Positions 25,858 through 33,345 of a DNA stretch of 64,000 nt are shown piece by piece. Position numbers and translations under genes: made by a program. Source of the DNA: JADFNB01 sp036397455 (GTDB taxonomy: Bacteria; Gemmatimonadota; Gemmatimonadetes; Gemmatimonadales; GWC2-71-9); assembly GCA_036397455.1 (NCBI GenBank), contig DASWIX010000041.1, forward strand, positions 1 to 64,000, in the 5' to 3' direction. How positions within the stretch are numbered: the first letter of the stretch is position 1; each line of letters begins with the position of its first letter. The notes below the pieces were generated by a model. The model worked only from the letters and a program-made list of their open reading frames with translations, did no database searches and was not told where the DNA came from.

Positions 25858-26940
25858 CTAGCCCGGTCCCAGCACGACCCCGAACGTGAGCTGCCACTTC
25901 GTGCGCCGTCCGTCGGGGCGGAATGGGAGTGGTTCGTCATCGGTCCCCACGGATTCGTATCTGCTTGACGCGAACACCCACCGACTGCGCCCGACATCTT
26001 GTCGAACGGTTATGGTAGTGGACCGCGGCGCGACCCTAGTAGCGTAGAGGGACAGTTCGGGCGCGATGAGGATTTGGTAGGCTGGCTCGAGTCCGACGGG
26101 GTCGGGAATCCGCGATATCGCCGCGTACAAGGCCATCGCGACTGCGAGAGAAACTGCCGTACCGCTCTTGAATGCGCGGGCGACCTCGATGCCGCCGCCC
26201 GGTAGCCAACTGTCGATCTCAGCGGATCGCTCGAAAACGAAATCCCGCCTGACCCATGACTCCCGGGTCAACGTGAATCGGCTTGCGGCCTGCCAAGGGG
26301 ATGTCGCCCGACCGAAGCGCACCTCACCCCATCCGCGAAGCACATGCTCGGACGCAGCGAAGATCACGCCAGCAAGGTCGGCTCGACGGGCGTCTCCTCG
26401 CAGGCCCGTCCAGGTTCCTCGTATCGTGAGGATCGCGGCACCATGGAACAACGATCGCTGAGCGCCGCCGCCAACCGTCGTTGCGCGGGCGCGCCAGGTA
26501 TCGACGGGCGGGTCCTCCTCGGCACGACTGCTCTGGGTTTGATCATGTCGTTCCCGTCGAACGAAGAGCGTCCAGTCAACAGACGCGACCGAGCCGCCGA
26601 GGGACGCGCCGACGGCGCGCATGTCAGAAACGATGCGGCGTCGATACTGCATCATGACAACGTGGATCGGCTCGGGCCCTCCATAGCCCTCAAGCTGGTG
26701 GACCGCGCTCACGCCAACCAACGGCGTGACGGTCGCCGTCTCTACACTGCGGTTCCATCGGCCCTGAATACCAAGCCGAAGGCCACCGAACGGCAGTGCC
26801 CGCGTGATCCCAATCCCCACGGCTGGCGTTGCGCGGCGTCCGACCCGCGGCACGGGGGTTGTACGCGTCCGGTTGGCCTGCTCGTAACACCCCGGCCTAG
26901 CCAGGAATCTATACTGCAGGTTTGGTGTATTCGCATTCAT
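25858..26940 (-). CDS. Hypothetical beta-strand-rich protein, probable outer-membrane barrel
   Basis: A 360-residue frame from an ATG at 26940. It has repeated amphipathic strand-turn-strand patterns (PAVGIGITRALPFGGLRLGIQG; VIFAASEHVLRGWGEVRFG; YQILIAPELSLYATRV) and a terminal strand WQLTFGVVLGPG resembling the end of a barrel. No signal peptide is visible from this start and there is no strong ribosome site, so the 5' end may be missing or frameshifted. The frame stays open upstream to 27375 but there lies antisense to the lipoprotein gene at 27188 and is not protein-like. No family can be named. Confidence 0.45.
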   Translation of the reverse strand: MNANTPNLQYRFLARPGCYEQANRTRTTPVPRVGRRATPAVGIGITRALPFGGLRLGIQGRWNRSVETATVTPLVGVSAVHQLEGYGGPEPIHVVMMQYRRRIVSDMRAVGASLGGSVASVDWTLFVRRERHDQTQSSRAEEDPPVDTWRARATTVGGGAQRSLFHGAAILTIRGTWTGLRGDARRADLAGVIFAASEHVLRGWGEVRFGRATSPWQAASRFTLTRESWVRRDFVFERSAEIDSWLPGGGIEVARAFKSGTAVSLAVAMALYAAISRIPDPVGLEPAYQILIAPELSLYATRVAPRSTTITVRQDVGRSRWVFASSRYESVGTDDEPLPFRPDGRRTKWQLTFGVVLGPG

Positions 26941-27187
26941 GAAACGCTCGCATCGGGAACCTCCTCGCGCGGCGCACGAGCCGCCGATCCCCAGCCCCGA
27001 CCGGGACTGCACCCCCTCCGGCCGATTTGGCAGCGTCCGGTCGATGCAACGGGGACAACCGATATCCCAATCCCGGTCCATTGTCACGACGCGAGGCTCG
27101 GCGGGACAGGCGGCGCACGTCGGGACTGGGTATAGGAGTTCGTTTGTTGGCTCGCAAGAGTCCCCATCGAGAAGGAGATCGGACGAA

Positions 27188-27607
27188 ATGAGAATGTTGA
27201 CGAACGTCATGCTGTTTGCAGCACTTGTGGTCGCCGGATGCGGGACGGCTACCGACCTTTCGGACTGCGAGCACAGCGCGGCAGTGGCGCTAGTGGGTTC
27301 CGACGAGGGACGCGTCGAGTATTGGAACGCCCTCCTCGACTCGGTTGCTGCGGCGGCCCCAGCCGACTCCACCATCGAGGTGCTCGTCCGCTTCGCGCAG
27401 GATCACATGAGCGACGCCGACATCACCGAAGTGTGGCAGCACGGAATCCAGGTCACCTATCGCTTCAACTTCCTTCCGGCGGTCGCCGGACTTGTCACAA
27501 TCACAGACGCGCTGAGGGTTGCTGAACTCGAGCGGGTAGCGTACGTGGCCGTCTCGCTTAACGAAGGAGCAGTCCAGCTGGGATGCCGAGGCAACGGAGA
27601 TCTCTAG
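27188..27607 (+). CDS. Small lipoprotein with inhibitor-I9-like fold
   Basis: A 139-residue protein with a clear lipobox (LVVAGC, Cys about residue 18) and an AAGGAG site ten bases upstream. The mature part looks like a stand-alone S8 prodomain: strand TIEVLVRF, helix SDADITEVWQHG, strand IQVTYRFNFLPAVAGLV, helix TDALRVAEL, then ERVAYVAVSL. Two cysteines frame it. The C-terminal codons run into a mobile element whose terminal repeat supplies the TAG stop. A decayed subtilase gene follows at 27874. A role as inhibitor or folding partner of that protease is inferred. Confidence 0.62.
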   Translation: MRMLTNVMLFAALVVAGCGTATDLSDCEHSAAVALVGSDEGRVEYWNALLDSVAAAAPADSTIEVLVRFAQDHMSDADITEVWQHGIQVTYRFNFLPAVAGLVTITDALRVAELERVAYVAVSLNEGAVQLGCRGNGDL

Positions 27608-27812
27608 CAGGTTGCGGAAAAAGTCAGGAGTGTGATGCGATGACGGAGCCTCTTGCGCGACCGCGCGAACTAGCGAATGTATTCCTCGCGCACTAGGCGT
27701 TCGTCAGGCGCATCCGAGGCACCCAGAGGCCCATTCGAGGACCCCCCAGCCGAAAACGATGCGTGGAGAGGACCGCTCGACGTTCGAGATCACGTTTTCC
27801 GCAACCTGCTAG
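27604..27812. mobile_element. 209-bp MITE with 18-bp perfect terminal inverted repeats
   Basis: CTAGCAGGTTGCGGAAAA at 27604-27621 is repeated in perfect inversion at 27795-27812. The interior has no credible gene. Both ends carry CTAG, which could reflect a TA or CTAG target duplication. It is inserted at the 3' end of the I9-like lipoprotein gene, whose stop codon (27605-27607) lies within the left repeat, and separates it from the subtilase remnant. No matching transposase is in the window. Confidence 0.8.
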
Positions 27813-27873
27813 TTCAAGTTCCAGTGGCAGTCTGTCAACGCGGTGATGGACAAAACGATAGCAGGAGGTAGCC

Positions 27874-28375
27874 GTGCATTGCGGTAACTACGGTTGGGTG
27901 ACCTGGGTCGTCGGAGCGGTGATCTCGCTTGGGTGCTCTGACGTGCACGAGCCGCCGGCGACCAAGGCGAATCGCCGTGCCAGGCGTCGAGTGCGCGTCA
28001 GGCAGCCAGCAAGAGTGTTCATCCAGGAACTCTGTTCGCCGTTGGGAAGATGACCTCTTCACCACGTATCACGACATCTCGGCCGCGGCCGAGAACGTGC
28101 GCGCACCACAAGCCAGCGCGTTCGGCGGAGGCACCAAGACGTTCAACGGTATATCGGCTGCGACACCCATCGTTACGGCGGCCATCGCCGTCCATTACCA
28201 CAGGTACCCAGCATGTCGCCCCCTTCCGGGAGTGATACGGGCGCACTTGGAGAACACCGCCTGGCAAACGAATGATCATGATCCGGGCTACCTCGGCTCG
28301 GGCGTCCTGAATGCGGGCATTTTCTGGAACAGCAGTGCCTGCGAAGAAGGAGGACCTCCTATCATCGAGAAGTGA
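27874..28375 (+). pseudogene. Decayed lipid-anchored subtilase (S8), N- and C-terminal parts only
   Basis: A GTG at 27874 with an AGGAGG five bases upstream starts a lipoprotein signal (VTWVVGAVISLGC) that continues about 59 codons to a stop near 28053. In another frame, from about 28040 to 28375, the C-terminal part of an S8 protease appears: YHDISAAAENVRAP, the catalytic-Ser motif FNGISAATPIVTAAIAVHYH, and a terminal helix and tail. The Asp and His parts are missing. A large internal deletion plus frame change has destroyed the gene. Together with 27188 it repeats the arrangement of the subtilase operon at 20-22.8 kb. Confidence 0.68.
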
Positions 28376-28437
28376 TTCAGCATCGGGGGCGTGGGTGAAC
28401 CGGTCTCGCCCTGAGAGCGCGCCTCCCCTGGGGACGG

Positions 28438-29472
28438 TCAATCGTTGCCGCGCACGGCCGGCATCACGTAGTCCCGCATCAGCCGCAGCACTTGCCGGTT
28501 GTGATCGCGCGGCCGCCGTCCGCTGAGCGAGGTCGTGGCCACCACCACCAGATCGAGATCGGGGACCACGAACAGATACTGCCCGCCGTACCCCCACGCG
28601 AAGTGCACCGCGTGACCGCCGAACTCGCGGGTCCACCAGCCATATCCGTACTGATGTCCGTTCCAGGGGGATCGCGACCGGCTCTGCCACGACAGCTCGA
28701 TCCACTCCTCGGGTACGATCTGCCGGTCGCCGTACTTGCCGCCGTTCGCGTACAGCATCCCGAACGCCAGGAGTTCGCGTGGCGACAGCCGCATGTTGTT
28801 GCCACCAAGATAGATCCCCTGCGGATCACGTTCCCAGGAAGCGAGTTGCACGCCAATCGGCTCGAACAGGGCGCGCCGCGCGTACGCCAGCGTGCTGACT
28901 CCGGTCGCCTTGGTGAGAATCGCGCTCAGGAGGTGAGAGTTGCCGGTTGAGTACTCCCAGCACTGATCCGGCACGCACGTGATCGGCATCGCAAGCGCCG
29001 ACCGCACCCAACTGGGGCTCGAAACCCACGCACCGTAATTGCCGAAACTGGTCGATTCCAGGCCCGCCCGCATCGACAGCAGGTCCCGAATGGAGATGCG
29101 CCAGCGCCGCGCGTCCGTCTCGCCCTCGAACTGCTCGGGAAAGAACTCGGCCACGCGCTGTTCGACCGTCCGCAGATGACCCTGCGCGATCGCGATGCCC
29201 ACCAGCGTCGAGATGATGCTCTTGGACGCCGACTTCACGTTCACGCGCTGGCCGGGACGCAGGCCACGGAAGTACTGCTCCCGCACCACGCGCCCCGATC
29301 GCGCCACGATGAGGCTGTTGAGGGGGGCCAGCTCGGCGGCGTGGTCGAACGCACGGTCGAGTGCAACCGGATCCAACCCCGATACATCCAACAGGGATGG
29401 AACCATCAGCCCGTCTTGCGCCGCTGCCGGGGAGGCGAGCAGCAGACATAGCATCAGCGGTCGTGCAGGCAT
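28438..29472 (-). CDS. Secreted beta-lactamase-related serine hydrolase (class C fold)
   Basis: A 344-residue exported protein. The start at 29472 gives a signal peptide (ARPLMLCLLLASPAAAQ, cleavage about 19). The SxxK motif is SASKS (about residue 82 on), the Tyr motif is YSTGN, and the third-strand region is HAVHFAWGYGGQ; an ending VVVATTS is also typical. Such proteins include beta-lactamases, D-amino acid peptidases and esterases, so activity is unspecified. An in-frame ATG at 29574 would add 34 residues that mask the signal. It is divergent from the tricorn-like gene. Confidence 0.85.
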   Translation of the reverse strand: MPARPLMLCLLLASPAAAQDGLMVPSLLDVSGLDPVALDRAFDHAAELAPLNSLIVARSGRVVREQYFRGLRPGQRVNVKSASKSIISTLVGIAIAQGHLRTVEQRVAEFFPEQFEGETDARRWRISIRDLLSMRAGLESTSFGNYGAWVSSPSWVRSALAMPITCVPDQCWEYSTGNSHLLSAILTKATGVSTLAYARRALFEPIGVQLASWERDPQGIYLGGNNMRLSPRELLAFGMLYANGGKYGDRQIVPEEWIELSWQSRSRSPWNGHQYGYGWWTREFGGHAVHFAWGYGGQYLFVVPDLDLVVVATTSLSGRRPRDHNRQVLRLMRDYVMPAVRGND

Positions 29473-29601
29473 GCTGTCTTGGTACGTTGCAACGTCACGG
29501 GTGTTCCGAGCCCAATGCGTCCCGAGGCTTGCGCTTCCGTCGTTGGGTGCGGCTGGCGATACTACATCGTCCACACGAAAACCAAAGTTCCGAGGTGAAA
29601 C

Positions 29602-32600
29602 ATGCGAGTGGCAAGCTCACTGAGCCTGGCCGGCGCCCTGCTGGTAGGCGGGACCCCGGCCGTCGCCCAGATCAACGCGCGGATGTTCCGCTACCCGGAC
29701 GTCTCGGCAACCCATATCACCTTCGTCTATGCCGGGGACATCTGGGTCGTCCCCAAGTTGGGCGGTACCGCCCAACGGCTGAGTTCGCCGCGTGGTGAGG
29801 AGCAATTCCCACGGTTTTCGCCTGACGGATCCCGGATCGCCTTCAGCGCCAACTACGACGGCAACATGGACGTCTATGTCATCCCGACGATGGGTGGCGA
29901 GCCCGTACGGGTCACGCACCATCCGATGGGAGACCGGATTCTCAACTGGTATCCCGACGGTCGTTCCCTGCTGATCGCGTCGAGCCGCGAGAGCGGCCGG
30001 CAGCGATTCAATCAACTCTACCGTGTCGCCGCCGGGGGCGGCCTGCCGACCAAGCTGCCGGTACCGTACGGCGAGTTCGGCATGGTGTCGCATGATGGGA
30101 CCACGCTTGCCTATATCCCGATCTCGCGCGATTTCCGCACCTGGAAGCGCTACCGCGGCGGGATGAACCCCGACATCTGGCTGTTCAACCTCCGCGACTC
30201 GTCTGCGACGAACATCACGCAGCACGACGCCGACGACACGCAGCCGATGTGGCACGGCAACACGTTGTACTTCCTGTCGGATCGCGGGGCCAACGAGCGG
30301 CACAACATCTGGGCGTACGATCGAGCCAGCGGGGAGACGCGGCAGGTCACGTCGGTCGAGGACTACGACATCACGTTCCCGTCGATCGGCCCCAACGACA
30401 TCGTCTACCAGGCCGGCGGCCACCTCTACCTGCTGGACCTCGCCACCGAGCAGTCGCATGAGGTCGCGATCGATGTCGTGACCGATCGCGCGACGCTGAA
30501 ACCGCGCATGGAGAGCGTGGCGGGACTGATCCAGGCGGGGGGCATCTCGCCCACGGGGCAGCGCGTGGTGATGCAGGCGCGCGGCGACGTGTTCACCGTG
30601 CCCGCCGAGCATGGACCCGTGCTGAACCTGACGCGCACGTCCAGCCACGCCGAACGCTATCCGCGCTGGTCGCCCGACGGACGGTCGATCGCGTACTGGA
30701 GCGACGCGTCGGGCGAATACGAACTGGTGATCCGCGCCGCCGACGGCACGGGCGAGCCGCGGACGGTAACGTCGCTCGGCGAGGGCTATCGTTACGCCCC
30801 GCACTGGTCCCCCGATGCCAAACGGATCGCCTTCGTCGACGAGGACATGCGGGTGCGGGTGCTCGAGGTCGAGTCGCGACGTGTCCGCGTGATCGACGAG
30901 AGTCCGATCTGGATGGGCAATGGTGCGTTGCAGAACATGAGCCTGAACTGGTCGTCCGACAGCCGCTGGCTGGTCTTCTCGCGCGCGGTCGCCTCGGGCA
31001 ACGGGGCGGTCTTCCTGTTCGACGCCGAGCAAGGCGAACTCCATCAGGCGACGTCGGGCTACTACAACGACTTCGGGCCTGTGTTCGACCCGGACGGGAA
31101 GTACCTGTACTTCTACACCAATCGTACGTTCCAGCCGGTCTACGGTGATTTCGATAACGGCTGGACCTATCCCAACGCCACGAACATCGCCGCGGTGACC
31201 CTGCGCCCCGACGTCCCGTCACCGCTGGCACCGCGCAACGACGTGGAGACGGTGGCGGACAATGTCGGAGACGACGACAAGGCCAAGACAGCCGACTCGG
31301 CGGTCGTCATCGCGTTGGAGCAATTCGAACAACGGCTCGTGCTGCTGCCGCCCGAGGCGGGCAACTACGCGGAGCTCGCGGCCGTGTCCGGCAAGGTGGT
31401 ATTCCGGCGCCAACCCCGCTCAGGCACGGGCGGCGGCGACAGCCCGATCGTCTCCTACGATCTCGCCGAGCGCGAAGAGAAGACGATCATGGACGACGCC
31501 GACGGGTTCGAGATCTCGCACGATGGCAAGAAGATGCTGGTCGTGAATGGCCGCCGATTCGCCATCGTGGACGTGAAGCCCGGACAGAAGATCGAGACGC
31601 CGCTCCGCACGGCCGAGATGCGGGTGATGGTCAACCCACAGGCGGAGTGGCGGCAGTTGTTCAACGACGCCTGGCGTTTCCAGCGCGACTTCTTCTACGA
31701 TCCCAACATGCACGGGGTCGACTGGCGCGAGATGCGCGAGCGATACGGCCGCCTGATGGAGGACGCGGTCACCCGTTGGGACGTGAACTTCGTGATCGGC
31801 GAGCTGATCGCCGAGTTGAACGCGTCACACACCTACCGCGGCGGCGGCGACGAGGAGTCGGCCGAGAACCGCGGCGTGGGATTGCTGGGCGTGGACTGGT
31901 CGCTCGAGAACGGCGCCTTCCGGATTCGCCATGTCGTCGACGGTGCCCCGTGGGATGCGGAGGCGCGTTCCCCGTTGCAGGAGCCCGGTGTCAACGTGCG
32001 CGAGGGCGAATACGTGCTCGCCGTGAACGGCGTGCCGATGGATACGGCAAAGGACCCGTGGGCGGCGTTCGAGAATCTCGACGGCAAGCCGGTCATGCTC
32101 ACGGTGAACAGCCGGCCGAGCCTGGATGGCGCGCGGCAGGTGCTGGTCGAGCCGACGCGCAGCGAGACGCGCCTGCGCCATCTGGAGTGGATCGAGGCCA
32201 ATCGCCGCCGGGTGGAGGAAGCGACCGATGGACGCGTCGGATATATCTACGTGCGCAGTACCGGTGTGGATGCCCAGAATGAACTCGTCAGGCAGTTCAT
32301 GGCACAGTTCACCAAGGACGCCCTCATCATCGACGAGCGGTTCAACTCCGGCGGCCAGATCCCCGACCGCTTCATCGAGCTGTTGAACCGCCCGATGTTG
32401 AGCTACTGGGCGGTCCGGGCCGGCAAGGACTGGCAATGGCCGCCGGTGGCCCATCGCGGCCCGAAAGTCATGCTCACCAACGGCTGGAGCGGTTCCGGCG
32501 GCGACGCGTTCCCCTACTACTTCCGCGAGGCCGGGATCGGCCCGTTGATCGGGACCCGAACGTGGGGCGGCCTGATCGGGATCAGCGGAGCGCCGCCGCT

Positions 32601-32853
32601 GATCGACGGCGGCAGTGTCACCGTTCCGACCTTCCGCATGTTCGGTACCGACGGCGAGTGGTTCGCCGAGGGTGAAGGGGTCCACCCGGACATCCTCGTA
32701 CCGGAAGACCCGTCGCAGCTCGCCCGCGGCATCGACACGCAGCTCGAGCGGGCCATCCAGGAGACCCTGCGGATGCTGCAGGAGAACCCGCCGATTCCGC
32801 CGAAGCGGCCGGACTACGAGAACCGGACGCCCAAACCGAAGCGCCGGACGTGA
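29602..32853 (+). CDS. Tricorn-like protease (S41 family), secreted
   Basis: A 1083-residue homologue of tricorn core protease. Signal peptide (LAGALLVGGTPAVAQ, about 8-23), a six-bladed and then a seven-bladed beta-propeller (about 30-330 and 330-680, repeats such as FPRFSPDGSRIAFSA and YPRWSPDGRSIAYWS), a helical C1 domain, a PDZ domain (GVGLLGVDWSLENGAFRIR) and the C2 catalytic domain with nucleophile S965 in GWSGSGGDAFP. Acidic and charged C-terminal residues end it. It degrades peptides; in bacteria such proteins are periplasmic. It is followed by an S9 peptidase, hinting at a peptide-scavenging cluster. Confidence 0.93.
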   Translation: MRVASSLSLAGALLVGGTPAVAQINARMFRYPDVSATHITFVYAGDIWVVPKLGGTAQRLSSPRGEEQFPRFSPDGSRIAFSANYDGNMDVYVIPTMGGEPVRVTHHPMGDRILNWYPDGRSLLIASSRESGRQRFNQLYRVAAGGGLPTKLPVPYGEFGMVSHDGTTLAYIPISRDFRTWKRYRGGMNPDIWLFNLRDSSATNITQHDADDTQPMWHGNTLYFLSDRGANERHNIWAYDRASGETRQVTSVEDYDITFPSIGPNDIVYQAGGHLYLLDLATEQSHEVAIDVVTDRATLKPRMESVAGLIQAGGISPTGQRVVMQARGDVFTVPAEHGPVLNLTRTSSHAERYPRWSPDGRSIAYWSDASGEYELVIRAADGTGEPRTVTSLGEGYRYAPHWSPDAKRIAFVDEDMRVRVLEVESRRVRVIDESPIWMGNGALQNMSLNWSSDSRWLVFSRAVASGNGAVFLFDAEQGELHQATSGYYNDFGPVFDPDGKYLYFYTNRTFQPVYGDFDNGWTYPNATNIAAVTLRPDVPSPLAPRNDVETVADNVGDDDKAKTADSAVVIALEQFEQRLVLLPPEAGNYAELAAVSGKVVFRRQPRSGTGGGDSPIVSYDLAEREEKTIMDDADGFEISHDGKKMLVVNGRRFAIVDVKPGQKIETPLRTAEMRVMVNPQAEWRQLFNDAWRFQRDFFYDPNMHGVDWREMRERYGRLMEDAVTRWDVNFVIGELIAELNASHTYRGGGDEESAENRGVGLLGVDWSLENGAFRIRHVVDGAPWDAEARSPLQEPGVNVREGEYVLAVNGVPMDTAKDPWAAFENLDGKPVMLTVNSRPSLDGARQVLVEPTRSETRLRHLEWIEANRRRVEEATDGRVGYIYVRSTGVDAQNELVRQFMAQFTKDALIIDERFNSGGQIPDRFIELLNRPMLSYWAVRAGKDWQWPPVAHRGPKVMLTNGWSGSGGDAFPYYFREAGIGPLIGTRTWGGLIGISGAPPLIDGGSVTVPTFRMFGTDGEWFAEGEGVHPDILVPEDPSQLARGIDTQLERAIQETLRMLQENPPIPPKRPDYENRTPKPKRRT

Positions 32854-32951
32854 TGGTCAGCGGCGGTCATAGACGGTGATAGACGGCTATGGGGATCACC
32901 GGGGTTGCGGGTGGGCACGGACCTGAGGGTTCGCCCCCCATCTGTTTTCCC

Positions 32952-33262
32952 GGGTCTTCGGCGTTTCGTGTGGGTTGTCACAGGTCCGATGCCCCACCCC
33001 CGCCCGTGTATACCGCAGAGGACGCAGAGGACGCAGAGGGTCTCTGCCTGATTTCCCGCCGCTCCGTCATGCCCATTGAGTCAGGAGTTGTTGGGCTGGA
33101 AGGGCCCATTGATGACCAATGCTGGGGTCGCGCGGCTGGAACCTGTCGCGGGTGCCGCAAGCCCTCTGCGTCCTCTGCGCTCTCTGCGGTCCAACGGGGG
33201 GGGGAGGGGCGATGCCGAGGAGTGTGCCCCTCCCAGGAACCCACACGATTCCCTGAAGACCC
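32952..33262. repeat. Dispersed nested-inverted-repeat element, copy A
   Basis: 311 bp bounded by GGGTCTTC and GAAGACCC. Its outer ends are imperfect inverted repeats of about 25 bp (shared blocks GGGTCTTC and TCGTGTGGGTT). Inside are complementary purine/pyrimidine tracts (gcagaggacgcagagg near the left, ctctgcgtcctctgcg near the right), so one strand could fold into a long nested hairpin. It lies in inverse orientation to copies B and C and between the tricorn and S9 peptidase genes. Non-coding. Confidence 0.85.
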
Positions 33263-33345
33263 GGTTTCCCTGCCCACGCGCGTCTTGCCCACGTCTTCCG
33301 CCGGGGCTATTCTCGCCGTTCGCCGCACCCCGTCCAGGAGGACCG

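Noticed and set aside
26941..27375. N-terminal extension of the barrel-like gene opposite the 27188 lipoprotein
   Set aside because: The sequence there is not barrel-like and has no signal peptide; the opposite strand has a ribosome site and lipobox.
18750..29500. Prophage or defence island
   Set aside because: No capsid, tail, terminase, restriction, toxin-antitoxin or nuclease genes; contents are proteases, fragments and transposase remnants.
33000..33210. cgcagagg/ctctgcg tracts as a possible CRISPR or minisatellite
   Set aside because: Only two or three short imperfect units per tract and no spacers; they are arms of the nested hairpin of the dispersed repeat.
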